The notes: generated from the letters alone by a model not told the origin. A DNA stretch of 64,000 bases from Streptomyces sp. NBC_00691 (GCF_036226665.1 NZ_CP109007.1:1240001-1304000); one strand, 5' to 3'. Positions 53,790 through 62,215 are shown, counted from the stretch's first letter. Numbers and translations are program-made.

Positions 53790-53969
53790 ATGTCCCATCA
53801 CCACAGAGAGACCCTCAGCGCCGAAGCCCTGAACGATGCCATTCGCACCTTGTGGGTGCGCGCAGGCGAGCAGCAGCGCTCCCTGACAGCCGACGAGCAG
53901 CGGATCTACCAGGTACTTGTGACGGCGTGGGCCGAGGCGACGCCGCCCGAGCAGAGGCTCGCCGCCTGA
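53790..53969 (+). CDS. Small conserved-type hypothetical protein (59 aa)
   Basis: This 59-residue hydrophilic protein begins MSHHHRETLSAEALNDAIRT and is predominantly helical by composition. It has no motif I recognise. Codon use looks normal for the window and the stop falls 1 bp before the convergent DUF6221 gene, so it is probably real. Function unknown. Confidence 0.6.
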   Translation: MSHHHRETLSAEALNDAIRTLWVRAGEQQRSLTADEQRIYQVLVTAWAEATPPEQRLAA

Positions 53970-53970
53970 G

Positions 53971-54417
53971 CTACGGCCGCCACTCGGCGCGGTAGTCGGG
54001 GTGCCCGGCGTAAGGCAGAGCCAGGACCCGGATCGTCCACTCAGGCGTCACCGGCGGAGCCGTGAACCGGGCGCCGGTGTCGTCGTGGACCCAGCGCTCG
54101 CCGTCGGCTTCCGTGACCGGCCCCATCCGGCGGAGGGCACACGACCCGGTGAAGGCGTGCTCGCCGCCGGGGCCGCACACGGGCGGGCAGGTGACAGCAG
54201 AGGCTTCGAGCAGCTGCCGCTTCGACATGACCTCGGTCACCACCCGCGCCTTGGCGATCCGCAGGTGCGGATCGCCGCCGATCTCCCACGGGCGGAGGAT
54301 GCCGTCGGCGTCGCCGAGCCGGACCGCGGTCGCGATCTCCTCCTCGTAGCGGGCCTTGAGAAATGCGATCAGGTCGTCCACGGGGCTCTCCAGAGGGCGT
54401 CCCGCCCCCTGCGTCAC
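53971..54417 (-). CDS. DUF6221-family protein
   Basis: This 148-residue protein begins with VDDLIAFLKARYEEEIATAVRLG and contains HLRIAKARVVTEVMSKRQLL and TCPPVCGPGGEHAFTGSCALRR, the DUF6221 pattern (helical N-terminus, then a cysteine-containing segment). The family is common in streptomycetes, plasmids and actinophages and has no known role. No mobile-element genes surround it here. It lies downstream of the acyl-CoA dehydrogenase hairpin region. Confidence 0.75.
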   Translation of the reverse strand: MTQGAGRPLESPVDDLIAFLKARYEEEIATAVRLGDADGILRPWEIGGDPHLRIAKARVVTEVMSKRQLLEASAVTCPPVCGPGGEHAFTGSCALRRMGPVTEADGERWVHDDTGARFTAPPVTPEWTIRVLALPYAGHPDYRAEWRP

Positions 54418-54506
54418 GACGGGGCGGGACCGACTGCCGCGTCAACCGGCAGGGGCGGATGGTCGGCTTCACTGTACGAGCATCCGCCGGCGGTCCGGGG
54501 GCGTTC

Positions 54507-54603
54507 CGCGAGGCACGGGGAGGGGCCCGCACCGGCGCGGTGCGAGCCCCTTTCCCGTGCCTCGCGGATGCGAGCCTCTTGCCGTGCCTCGCGGGTGCGG
54601 GCC
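54507..54603. repeat. Long imperfect hairpin followed by a diverged direct repeat
   Basis: 54507-54534 pairs with 54538-54566 (about 28-bp arms, one indel and two mismatches, 3-nt loop). 54555-54576 (CCGTGCCTCGCGGATGCGAG...) is then repeated imperfectly at 54582-54603. The structure lies 58-154 bp downstream of the acyl-CoA dehydrogenase stop in the 243-bp gap before the DUF6221 gene and may serve as its terminator; the direct repeat suggests a partial duplication. Confidence 0.75.
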
Positions 54604-54660
54604 TTCTTCCTCGGCCGTCCTCCGTGCGCGTCCCGCCGGGAGTGCCGGCCGCGCACCCGC

Positions 54661-55878
54661 CTACTTCGCGATGGCCCGGCTGATCACCATGCGCTGGATC
54701 TCGCTGGTGCCTTCGAAGATCGTGTAGATGGCCGCGTCGCGGTGCATGCGCTCCACCGGGTACTCGCGGGTGTAGCCGTTGCCGCCGAGGATCTGGATGG
54801 CCTGGGCGGTCACCGTCTTGGCGACCTCGCTCGCGTACAGCTTGGACATGGAGCCCTCGGCCGCGGTGAAGGGCTTGCCCGCCGTCGCCATCCAGGAGGC
54901 GCGCCAGACCAGGAGGCGGGCCGCGTCGATCTGGGTGGCCATGTCGGCGAGCTGGAAGGCGACGCCCTGGTTCTCGATGATCGGGCGACCGAACTGGACG
55001 CGGGTCCTGGCGTAGTCGAGGGCGACCTCGTACGCGGCGCGGGCCGTGCCGACGGCCATGGCGCCGACCGCCGGCCGGGAGGCCTCGAAGGTGGCCATGG
55101 CGGCGTTCTTCACGCGCTCGCCGCCGCCGGCCCTGGCCTTCTCACGGGCCCTGGCCAGGCGCTCGTCCAGCTTCTCCTTGCCCCCGAGGAGGCAGTGCCC
55201 GGGGATCCTGACGTCCTCCAGGACCACCTCGGCGGTGTGGGAGGCGCGGATGCCGTGCTTCTGGAACTTCTGGCCCTGCGAGAGGCCGGGGGTGTTCGGC
55301 GGCACGATGAAGGAGGCGTGGCCCTTCGAGCCGAGTTCCGGGTCGACGACCGCGACGACGACGTGGACGTTGGCGATGCCGCCGTTGGTCGCCCAGGTCT
55401 TGGTGCCGTTGAGCACCCACTCGCCGGTGGCCTCGTCGTACACGGCGCGGGTGCGCATCGAGGCGACGTCCGATCCGGCGTCGGGCTCGGACGAGCAGAA
55501 CGCGGCGACCTTGACGTCGTTCGCGTCGCCGTACATCTGCGGGACCCAGGTGCCGATCTGCTCCTCGGTGCCGTTGGCGAGGACGCCTACGGCGGCGAGG
55601 CCCGTGCCGACGATGGAGAGGGCGATGCCCGCGTCGCCCCAGAAGAGCTCCTCCATCGCCATGGGGATGCCGAGACCGGTCGGGTCGAAGAACTGCTGGG
55701 CGTAGAAATCGAGCGAGTAGATGCCTATCTTGGCCGCTTCCTGGATGATCGGCCAGGGAGTCTCCTCACGCTCGTCCCATTCGGCGGCCGCGGGGCGCAT
55801 CACGTCGGCGGCGAAGCCGTGGAGCCAGTCGCGGACCTGCTTCTGGTCATCGTTGAGTTCGAGCGTGAACTCGCCCAT
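54661..55878 (-). CDS. Acyl-CoA dehydrogenase
   Basis: This 405-residue protein is of the FAD acyl-CoA dehydrogenase family: WDEREETPWPIIQEAAKIGI, AAFCSSEPDAGSDVASMRT (substrate/FAD region), FVVPPNTPG-type loop (SFIVPPNTPGLSQGQKFQKHG), QILGGNGYTREYPVERMHRD and the EGTSEIQRMVISRAIAK ending. It oxidises acyl-CoA to enoyl-CoA, passing electrons to ETF. Chain-length preference is not readable. ATG follows GGGAGGGAA. It is divergent from a TetR regulator across 162 bp with nested palindromes. Confidence 0.92.
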   Translation of the reverse strand: MGEFTLELNDDQKQVRDWLHGFAADVMRPAAAEWDEREETPWPIIQEAAKIGIYSLDFYAQQFFDPTGLGIPMAMEELFWGDAGIALSIVGTGLAAVGVLANGTEEQIGTWVPQMYGDANDVKVAAFCSSEPDAGSDVASMRTRAVYDEATGEWVLNGTKTWATNGGIANVHVVVAVVDPELGSKGHASFIVPPNTPGLSQGQKFQKHGIRASHTAEVVLEDVRIPGHCLLGGKEKLDERLARAREKARAGGGERVKNAAMATFEASRPAVGAMAVGTARAAYEVALDYARTRVQFGRPIIENQGVAFQLADMATQIDAARLLVWRASWMATAGKPFTAAEGSMSKLYASEVAKTVTAQAIQILGGNGYTREYPVERMHRDAAIYTIFEGTSEIQRMVISRAIAK

Positions 55879-55896
55879 ATTCCCTCCCAGCCGTAC

Positions 55897-55925
55897 GTTA
55901 CTTGCGGTAACACCAGTCTGTTACC
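55897..55925. promoter_or_regulatory. Nested GTTAC/GTAAC operator sites
   Basis: GTTAC-N5-GTAAC (55897-55911) shares its right arm with GGTAAC-N8-GTTACC (55906-55925). They lie 19-47 bp upstream of the acyl-CoA dehydrogenase ATG and 116-144 bp upstream of the divergent TetR gene, so a TetR repressor would block the dehydrogenase promoter. Confidence 0.7.
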
Positions 55926-56040
55926 GGTGGGTATGGGCTGTCAACCTGCAGTGGAGCGGTTCGGCCCGACCGGCATCGGACACCGGCCGGGTGTTACGTT
56001 GCGACAGCCTCACGAATCGCACGGGCGGGGAGACACGCTT

Positions 56041-56688
56041 ATGGACATCGCACACCGGACCACCGGCCAGCAGACGCCCGCCGAGCAGCGGCGACGCGAG
56101 TTGCTGGAGGCGGCGGACCGGGTGGTGCTCCGGGACGGCCCCAAGGCGTCCATGAACGCGATCGCGGCGGAGGCGGGCATCACCAAGCCGATCCTCTACC
56201 GCCACTTCGGCGACAAGGGCGGCCTCTACCGCGCCCTCGCCATCCGGCACACGGACGCCCTCCTCGCCGCCCTGCGGGCCGCGCTCGACGCGCCGTCCGA
56301 CCGCCGCCGCCGCGTCGAATCCACCCTCGACACCTACCTCGCCTCGATCGAGGCGATGCCCCAGGTCTACCGCTTCCTCATGCACCCGGCGGAGGAGTCG
56401 CACCAGACCGAGCAGGGCTTCGACGTCGGCCGCCACTCCGCGCCGCTCCTCCGGCGGATGGGCGAGGAGCTCGGCCAGGTCATCGCCGAGCGCGTCGACC
56501 TGGGCCCCGGCGCCGAGGCCCAGGCCCGGATCTGGGGGCACGGCATCGTCGGCATGATGCACGCGGCCGGCGACTGGTGGCTCGGCGAGCGCCCCTGCTC
56601 CCGCGCGGACCTCGTCCGCAGCCTGGCCGACCTCCTGTGGGGTCGCCTCGCCCAGGCACCGGACCGTCCCGGCGGCCCGGGGTTCTAG
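56041..56688 (+). CDS. TetR-family transcriptional regulator (probable fatty-acid regulator)
   Basis: This 215-residue TetR protein has an HTH in ASMNAIAAEAGITKPILYRHFGDKGGLYRALAIRH (about residues 36-70) and a helical ligand domain ending LGERPCSRADLVRSLADLLWG. Its placement opposite an acyl-CoA dehydrogenase gene suggests an acyl-CoA-responsive repressor of the FadR/PsrA type. It converges on peptide deformylase across a strong hairpin. Confidence 0.9.
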   Translation: MDIAHRTTGQQTPAEQRRRELLEAADRVVLRDGPKASMNAIAAEAGITKPILYRHFGDKGGLYRALAIRHTDALLAALRAALDAPSDRRRRVESTLDTYLASIEAMPQVYRFLMHPAEESHQTEQGFDVGRHSAPLLRRMGEELGQVIAERVDLGPGAEAQARIWGHGIVGMMHAAGDWWLGERPCSRADLVRSLADLLWGRLAQAPDRPGGPGF

Positions 56689-56785
56689 ACCTTCCGCCGG
56701 GGCCGCGCGGCCCCGGCGCCCTCGGGACGCCGGTCCCGGAAGCCACGGCCCCGCCCTTCGGGACGCCGATGGCCCCGCTGCCGCC

Positions 56786-56825
56786 CCGCTGCCCCGAGCG
56801 GCCTCCGGGCCCCTCGGGGCAGCGG
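56786..56825. terminator. Bidirectional terminator
   Basis: Perfect 13-bp arms CCGCTGCCCCGAG (56786-56798) and CTCGGGGCAGCGG (56813-56825), between convergent tetR and def genes. Confidence 0.8.
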
Positions 56826-56829
56826 CTCG

Positions 56830-57390
56830 TCAGCCCTCCAGCACCCCGGCCCCGCTCCCCCACGGCTGCTTGCGGATCGCGCGGATCAGACGTGACTTGC
56901 GCCACCCCGTGACGTGGTCCGCGTAGACCCCGCCGTCCAGGTGGTCGGCCTCGTGCTGGAGGCAGCGGGCGAAGAAACCCGTCCCCTCCACCCGTACCGG
57001 CGTCCCGTCCAGCCGTACGCCCTCCACCACCGCGCGGTCGTGACGGGGCGTCGGAGCCTCCAGGCCCGGCAGCGAGAGGCAGCCCTCGGGCCCCCGGAAG
57101 ACATCGCCGTCCGCCTCGACCAGGCGCGGGTTCACGACATGTCCCAGGTGGCGGGTCTCCTCGTCGTCGGGGCAGTCGTACACGAAGACCCGCAGGCCCA
57201 CGCCCACCTGGTTCGCCGCCAGGCCGACGCCGTTCGCCGCGTACATCGTGGCGAACATGTCCTCGACGAGCCGGGCGAGTTCGGGCCCGAAGTCGGTGAC
57301 GGGCGCGCAGGGTGTGTGCAGCACGGGGTCGCCGAGCAGGGTCATCGCTCGGACCTGGCCGGAACTGCCGGGGATGGGGCGGTTTCGCAT
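56830..57390 (-). CDS. def: Peptide deformylase
   Basis: This 186-residue protein carries the three PDF motifs in order: GVGLAANQVGVG, EGCLSLPGLEAP and QHEADHLDGGVYAD, with metal ligands Cys, His, His and catalytic Glu present. It removes the N-formyl group from nascent proteins. I start at MRNRPIPGSSGQVR; a 36-codon extension has no PDF-like sequence. Streptomycetes carry several def genes, so this may be a paralogue. It is divergent from murT across 126 bp. Confidence 0.92.
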   Translation of the reverse strand: MRNRPIPGSSGQVRAMTLLGDPVLHTPCAPVTDFGPELARLVEDMFATMYAANGVGLAANQVGVGLRVFVYDCPDDEETRHLGHVVNPRLVEADGDVFRGPEGCLSLPGLEAPTPRHDRAVVEGVRLDGTPVRVEGTGFFARCLQHEADHLDGGVYADHVTGWRKSRLIRAIRKQPWGSGAGVLEG

Positions 57391-57516
57391 GGCGGTAAGG
57401 GTACGGTCCGCCGTGACCTGGCTGTTTCGCGCGGCCGCTCGGCGGTGCCGCTGTTCGGGCTGCTGGCCGGATCTCGATAGGCTGAGCCCGGACCGACGCA
57501 AGGAGGAACAAGAACG

Positions 57517-58764
57517 ATGTCAGGACACCCCGGTAATCCAGAGCCGCTGTCGCCGCGCGCCAAGCTGGCCGTGACGGCGGGCAGGGCCGCGGCCGCGGTG
57601 TCGCGTGCGGCGGGACGCGGCAGCGGATCGGTGATCGGCGGCAAGGTGGCGCTGAAGCTCGACCCCGACCTGCTGGGCCGGCTCGCACAGCATCTGGACG
57701 TCGTCCTGGTGTCGGCGACCAACGGCAAGACGACCACGACCCGGCTGATCGCGGAGGCCCTGCGCGCCGCCGGCCCCGTCGTGTCGAACGCCCTCGGCGC
57801 CAACATGCCCGCCGGCATCACCTCGGCACTGGCCGGCGGCTCGGAGTCCAAGTACGGAGTCATCGAGGTCGACGAGAAGTACCTCGCCGGCGTCGCCCGC
57901 GACACCACGCCCAAGGTGATCGCGCTGCTCAACCTCTCCCGCGACCAGCTCGACCGCGCCGCCGAGACCCGGATGCTCGCCGAGAAGTGGCGCGAGGGCC
58001 TCAACGGCACGAAGGCCGTCGTCGTCGCGAACGCCGACGACCCGCTCATCGTGTGGGCCGCCTCCTCCTCGCCGAACGTGGTGTGGGTCGCCGCCGGCCA
58101 GGAGTGGAAGGACGACGCCTGGTCCTGCCCCGCCTGCGGCGGTGTGATGCAGCGTCCGGGCGACGACTGGTTCTGCGGCGAGTGCGGCTTCCGCCGTCCC
58201 GCGCCGAGCTGGGCGCTCAGCGGCGACCACGTGCTCGACCCGCACGGTTCGGCCTGGCCGATCCGGCTCCAGCTGCCCGGCCGCGCCAACAAGGCGAACG
58301 CCGCGACCTCGGCCGCCGTCGCGGCCGTCTTCGGAGTGCCGCCGCAGGTGGCCCTGGAGCGCATGTACCAGGTGCAGGCCGTCGCCGGACGCTACGACGT
58401 CGTGTCCTTCCAGGGCCGTGAGCTGCGACTGCTGCTCGCGAAGAACCCGGCGGGCTGGCTCGAGACGTTCTCCCTCATCGACGGACCGCCCGCCCCGGTC
58501 ATCCTCTCCGTCAACGCCCGCGGCGCCGACGGCACGGACACCTCCTGGCTGTGGGACGTGGACTACGGCCGGCTCGCCGGGCACCCGATCATGGTGATCG
58601 GCGACCGGAAGCTGGACCTCGCGGTCCGCCTGGAGGTCGCGGGTGTGGACTTCCGCGTCTGCGAGACGCTGGACGAGGCCGTCACGATGGCCCCGCCCGG
58701 GCAGATCGAGCTGATCGCCAACTACACCGCCTTCCAGGACGTCCGCCGCCGCGTCGGCAACTGA
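57517..58764 (+). CDS. murT: Lipid II isoglutaminyl synthase, Mur-ligase subunit MurT
   Basis: This 415-residue Mur-ligase-type protein has the ATP loop VLVSATNGKTTTTRLI and the MurT-specific four-cysteine zinc ribbon (SCPACGG...WFCGECGF, about residues 205-225). NKANAATSAAVAAVF and the DUF1727-like C-terminal domain (PVILSVNARGADGTDTSWLWDVDYG) follow. MurT activates the D-glutamate alpha-carboxylate of lipid II for amidation using ammonia from GatD. ATG follows AAGGAGGAAC. The gatD gene starts 20 bp downstream. Confidence 0.95.
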   Translation: MSGHPGNPEPLSPRAKLAVTAGRAAAAVSRAAGRGSGSVIGGKVALKLDPDLLGRLAQHLDVVLVSATNGKTTTTRLIAEALRAAGPVVSNALGANMPAGITSALAGGSESKYGVIEVDEKYLAGVARDTTPKVIALLNLSRDQLDRAAETRMLAEKWREGLNGTKAVVVANADDPLIVWAASSSPNVVWVAAGQEWKDDAWSCPACGGVMQRPGDDWFCGECGFRRPAPSWALSGDHVLDPHGSAWPIRLQLPGRANKANAATSAAVAAVFGVPPQVALERMYQVQAVAGRYDVVSFQGRELRLLLAKNPAGWLETFSLIDGPPAPVILSVNARGADGTDTSWLWDVDYGRLAGHPIMVIGDRKLDLAVRLEVAGVDFRVCETLDEAVTMAPPGQIELIANYTAFQDVRRRVGN

Positions 58765-58783
58765 CCCGTAGAGGACTTGCAGC

Positions 58784-59512
58784 ATGAGTGACAGCAGCCT
58801 GCGCCTGGTCTGGGTCTACCCGGACCTGCTCAGCACCTACGGCGACCAGGGCAACGTCCTCGTCGTCCAGCGCCGTGCCGAACAGCGCGGCCTCAGCGTC
58901 GAGCGCGTCGACGTCCGCAGCGACCAGCCGATCCCGACCTCGGGCGACATCTATCTGATCGGCGGCGGTGAGGACCGTCCGCAGCGGCTCGCGGCCGAGC
59001 GGCTCCTCCGGGACGGCGGCCTGAGCCGCGCCGCCTCGAACGGCGCGATCATCTTCTCGGTCTGCGCCGGCTACCAGATCCTGGGCCACGAGTTCGTCAA
59101 CGACGTCGGCGAGCGCCAGCCCGGCCTGGGCCTGCTCGACGTGATCACGACCCGCGGCGAGGGCGCCCGGTGCGTCGGCGACGTCCTCGGGGACATCGAC
59201 CCGCGGCTCGGCCTGCCCCAGCTGACGGGCTTCGAGAACCACCAGGGCATCACCCATCTCGGCCCCACGGCCCGGCCGTTCGCGCGGACGGTGTTCGGCA
59301 AGGGCAACGGGACCGGCGACGGCACCGAGGGCGCGTACAACGACACCGTCTTCGGTACGTACATGCACGGCCCCGTCATGGCCCGCAACCCGCAGATCGC
59401 GGACCTGCTCCTGAAGCTGGCCCTCGACGTGAACGCGCTGCCGCCGACGGACGACCGCTGGTACGAGGCGCTGCGCGCCGAGCGCATCGCGTCCGCCACG
59501 CAGCCCGCGTAG
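58784..59512 (+). CDS. gatD: Lipid II isoglutaminyl synthase, glutaminase subunit GatD
   Basis: This 242-residue class I glutamine amidotransferase has the catalytic Cys94 in FSVCAGYQILG and His195 in GTYMHGPVMA. WVYPDLLSTYGDQGNVLVVQ at the N-terminus and GFENHQGITHLG are GatD-specific. It hydrolyses glutamine and channels ammonia to MurT. It shares the murT operon. Downstream lies the pfkA control region. Confidence 0.95.
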   Translation: MSDSSLRLVWVYPDLLSTYGDQGNVLVVQRRAEQRGLSVERVDVRSDQPIPTSGDIYLIGGGEDRPQRLAAERLLRDGGLSRAASNGAIIFSVCAGYQILGHEFVNDVGERQPGLGLLDVITTRGEGARCVGDVLGDIDPRLGLPQLTGFENHQGITHLGPTARPFARTVFGKGNGTGDGTEGAYNDTVFGTYMHGPVMARNPQIADLLLKLALDVNALPPTDDRWYEALRAERIASATQPA

Positions 59513-59522
59513 CGGTACCGCT

Positions 59523-59539
59523 GCCCGTCCGGGACGGGC
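59523..59539 (+). terminator. Short hairpin after gatD
   Basis: GCCCGT and ACGGGC flank CCGGG 10 nt after the gatD stop; a compact GC hairpin that could terminate the murT-gatD transcript. Confidence 0.4.
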
Positions 59540-59573
59540 CAGGAGGGCGACACGCGCGCCGTCGCCGGTCCCT

Positions 59574-59647
59574 CGTACGAACGTACGTTGTCCACTGTGC
59601 GGACATCCGGTTCGGCCCCGCCACCCTGCGACGATAGGGTGGCGGGG
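59574..59647 (+). promoter_or_regulatory. Inverted repeats and perfect 12-bp hairpin upstream of pfkA
   Basis: Three features occur in order: CGTACG-AA-CGTACG (59574-59587), TGTCC-N7-GGACA (59589-59605), and a perfect stem CCCCGCCACCCT (59616-59627) with AGGGTGGCGGGG (59636-59647) around an 8-nt loop. The stem ends 56 nt before the pfkA ATG and is followed by a run ending GGTTTTTGGG. It may be a terminator, an attenuator or a protein site. Confidence 0.6.
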
Positions 59648-59703
59648 ATCCAGCCGGACGACGTGGTCCGGGAGTCGGCCCACGTTGCAAAGGTTTTTGG
59701 GCT

Positions 59704-60729
59704 ATGCGCATTGGCGTGCTCACCTCCGGCGGAGACTGCCCCGGTCTGAACGCTGTCATCCGTTCCGTCGTGCACCGCGCCGTCGTCGACCACGGCGACG
59801 AGGTCATCGGCTTCCACGACGGGTGGAAGGGCCTCCTGGAGTGCGACTACCGCAAGCTCGACCTCGAGGCGGTGGGCGGCATCCTGGCCCGCGGCGGCAC
59901 CATCCTCGGCTCCTCGCGGGTCCAGCCCGCGCACCTGGTCGACGGCGTCGAGCGCGCCCGCGGCCATGTGGCCGACCTGGGGCTCGACGCGATCATCCCG
60001 ATCGGCGGCGAGGGCACCCTCAAGGCCGCGAACCTGCTCTCCGAGGCGGGTCTCCCGATCGTCGGCGTCCCGAAGACGATCGACAACGACATCGCCTCCA
60101 CCGACGTCACCTTCGGCTTCGACACGGCCGTGACCGTCGCCACCGAGGCCCTCGACCGGCTCAAGACCACCGCCGAGTCGCACCAGCGCGTCCTCGTCGT
60201 CGAGGTCATGGGCCGTCACACCGGCTGGATAGCGCTGCACTCCGGCATGGCCGCCGGCGCGCACGCCGTGGTCGTCCCGGAGCGCCCCTTCGACATCGAC
60301 GAGCTGACCGCACGGGTCGGCGAGCGCTTCGAGGCCGGCAAGCGGTTCGCGATCGTGGTCGTCGCCGAGGGCGCGAAGCCGCGCGAGGGCTCGATGGACT
60401 TCAAGACCGCCGGCACCGACATCTACGGCCACGAGCGGTTCACCGGGATCGCCAACCAGCTCTCCGTGGAGCTGGAGCGGCGCCTGGGCAAGGAGGCCCG
60501 TCCGGTGATCCTGGGTCATGTGCAGCGCGGCGGCACCCCCACCGCGTACGACCGCGTCCTCGCGACCCGCTTCGGCTGGCACGCGGTCGAGGCGGCGCAC
60601 CGCGGCGAGTTCGGCATGCTGACGGCCCTGCGCGGCACGGACATCACCATGGTCCCGCTGGCCCGCGCCGTGGAGAGCCTCAAGACGGTCCCCGCCGAGC
60701 GCTATGCCGAGGCGGAGTGCGTGATCTGA
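59704..60729 (+). CDS. pfkA: 6-phosphofructokinase
   Basis: This 341-residue PFK has LTSGGDCPGLNAVIRSV (phosphate loop), IIPIGGEGTLKAA, the catalytic TIDNDI motif in VPKTIDNDIASTDVTFGFDTA, VEVMGRHTGWIALHSGMA and RHFTGIANQL-like LGHVQRGGTPTAYDRV. The Gly in GGEGT, where PPi-dependent enzymes carry Asp, favours ATP as phosphate donor. It catalyses the committed step of glycolysis. No good ribosome site is visible; the ATG follows GGTTTTTGGGCT. Confidence 0.95.
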   Translation: MRIGVLTSGGDCPGLNAVIRSVVHRAVVDHGDEVIGFHDGWKGLLECDYRKLDLEAVGGILARGGTILGSSRVQPAHLVDGVERARGHVADLGLDAIIPIGGEGTLKAANLLSEAGLPIVGVPKTIDNDIASTDVTFGFDTAVTVATEALDRLKTTAESHQRVLVVEVMGRHTGWIALHSGMAAGAHAVVVPERPFDIDELTARVGERFEAGKRFAIVVVAEGAKPREGSMDFKTAGTDIYGHERFTGIANQLSVELERRLGKEARPVILGHVQRGGTPTAYDRVLATRFGWHAVEAAHRGEFGMLTALRGTDITMVPLARAVESLKTVPAERYAEAECVI

Positions 60730-60759
60730 CGCTCGTCCGCGCGGACGCGTTCGCGTGAC

Positions 60760-60793
60760 ACCGCCCCCGGTCGCAGTCGCGGCCGGGGGCGGT
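60760..60793 (+). terminator. Terminator after pfkA
   Basis: ACCGCCCCCGG (60760-60770) pairs perfectly with CCGGGGGCGGT (60783-60793), followed by TCT, 31 nt after the pfkA stop. Confidence 0.85.
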
Positions 60794-60844
60794 TCTAGTC
60801 TGGTGCGGACAACAAGCGCGAATCGGGCTCCAGGAGTGCACACG

Positions 60845-61792
60845 ATGGATCACAGCGGGCACGGCATGACCACGGATCTGCCGCCGTTCACGCTGGGGCG
60901 GGGCCTGGAGTTCTCTCCCGACCTGTTCTTCCTGATCGGCTGCCTCGCGGCGCTCGGTCTGTACGGCTGGGGCGTGGCGCGGCTGCGGCGGCGCGGGGAC
61001 GCGTGGCCGGTGAGCCGGACGGTGTTCTTCACGGTCGGCGTGCTGACCATCGCGCTCGTGATGTGCACCAGGCTCAACGACTACGGCATGGTCATGTTCA
61101 GCGTGCACATGGTGCAGCACATGGTGATCTCCATGCTGTCGCCGATCCTGCTCCTTCTCGGCGCTCCGGTGACGCTGGCCCTGCGGGCGCTGCCGGTGGC
61201 GGGCCGGGGCTCGACGGGGCCGCGCGAGCTGCTGCTGAAGCTGCTGCACAGCCGGTACATGAAGGTGATCACGCACCCCGGCTTCACGATCCCGATGTTC
61301 ATCGCGAGCCTGTACGCGCTCTACTTCACGCCGCTCTTCGACTTCCTGATGGGCTCCAAGCCGGGCCACATCGGGATGATGGTCCACTTCCTGATGGTGG
61401 GCGTGGTCTTCTTCTGGCCGATCATGGGCGTCGACCCGGGCCCGCACCGGCCGGGCTATGTGATGCGGATGCTGGAGCTGTTCGCGGGGATGCCGTTCCA
61501 CGCCTTCTTCGGCATCGCGCTGATGATGGCCTCGGAGCCCATGGTCAAGGCGTACGAGAACCCGCCGGCCTCGCTGGGGATCGACGTGCTCACCGACCAG
61601 AACGCGGCGGGCGGCATCGCCTGGGCGTTCAGCGAGATTCCGTCGGTGCTGGTGCTGATCGCGCTGGTCTACCAGTGGTACCACTCCGAGCAGCGGCAGG
61701 CGGTCCGCCAGGACCGGGCCGCCGACCGGAACGGGGACAAGGAGCTGGAGGCGTACAACGCGTACCTCGCCTCGCTCCAGACCCGTCGGTGA
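60845..61792 (+). CDS. Cytochrome c oxidase assembly protein, CtaG (caa3-type) family
   Basis: This 315-residue polytopic membrane protein has about seven helices. MVMFSVHMVQHMVISMLSPILLLLGAPVTL, HPGFTIPMFIASLYALYFTPLFD and MMVHFLMVGVVFFWPIMGVDP contain the conserved histidines of the caa3_CtaG family, which are linked to copper delivery to cytochrome oxidase. The N-terminus MDHSGHGM is a His/Met metal-binding-like motif. I start at 60845 rather than the longer frame, which begins inside the pfkA terminator. Confidence 0.88.
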   Translation: MDHSGHGMTTDLPPFTLGRGLEFSPDLFFLIGCLAALGLYGWGVARLRRRGDAWPVSRTVFFTVGVLTIALVMCTRLNDYGMVMFSVHMVQHMVISMLSPILLLLGAPVTLALRALPVAGRGSTGPRELLLKLLHSRYMKVITHPGFTIPMFIASLYALYFTPLFDFLMGSKPGHIGMMVHFLMVGVVFFWPIMGVDPGPHRPGYVMRMLELFAGMPFHAFFGIALMMASEPMVKAYENPPASLGIDVLTDQNAAGGIAWAFSEIPSVLVLIALVYQWYHSEQRQAVRQDRAADRNGDKELEAYNAYLASLQTRR

Positions 61793-61820
61793 CGCTCGGC
61801 GTGCGGTGAGCCGTGCCCTT

Positions 61821-61866
61821 CCGGGCCCGGCGCGGGACCTCGTACGGGGTCCGGCGCCGGGCCCGG
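61821..61866 (+). terminator. Terminator after the CtaG-family gene
   Basis: CCGGGCCCGGCGC pairs with GCGCCGGGCCCGG (61821-61833 with 61854-61866), and an inner GGACC/GGTCC pair extends the stem around TCGTACGG. Confidence 0.8.
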
Positions 61867-61976
61867 CCCCGTTTCCGGCGTACGCCGGAGCGTCCGGGGA
61901 GTAGCGCGCGCCCCGCTCGGGGGGTCACGATGGGCTGGACGGCTTCCACGACCTCGGTCGGAAGGAGGGCGGACTG

Positions 61977-62189
61977 ATGTCCGGTGGCACGAAGACGATG
62001 GCGGTGCTGACCTGCGCCGCGGTGGTGCTCACGACGGCGTACACGGTGGCGCTCGGCAGCAGCGGCTGGCTCTGGTTCGGCTCGGTGGTGCTCGGTGTGG
62101 CGACGATCGGCCTGGCCGCGTCGGACAGCGCGACCCCGGCCGGCCCACGCGGTCGGCCCCCGGCCGGTCCGGGCCCGGCAAACCCCTGA
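61977..62189 (+). CDS. Small two-helix membrane protein
   Basis: This 70-residue protein has two hydrophobic segments (MAVLTCAAVVLTTAYTVAL and WLWFGSVVLGVATIGLAAS) and a Pro/Gly/Arg-rich tail. ATG is preceded by GAAGGAGGG. Function unknown; the size and topology resemble small integral membrane proteins of actinobacteria without known roles. It converges on the DUF3048 gene. Confidence 0.7.
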   Translation: MSGGTKTMAVLTCAAVVLTTAYTVALGSSGWLWFGSVVLGVATIGLAASDSATPAGPRGRPPAGPGPANP

Positions 62190-62215
62190 GCCGCCCCGGC
62201 CGACCCGCCCCGCGC

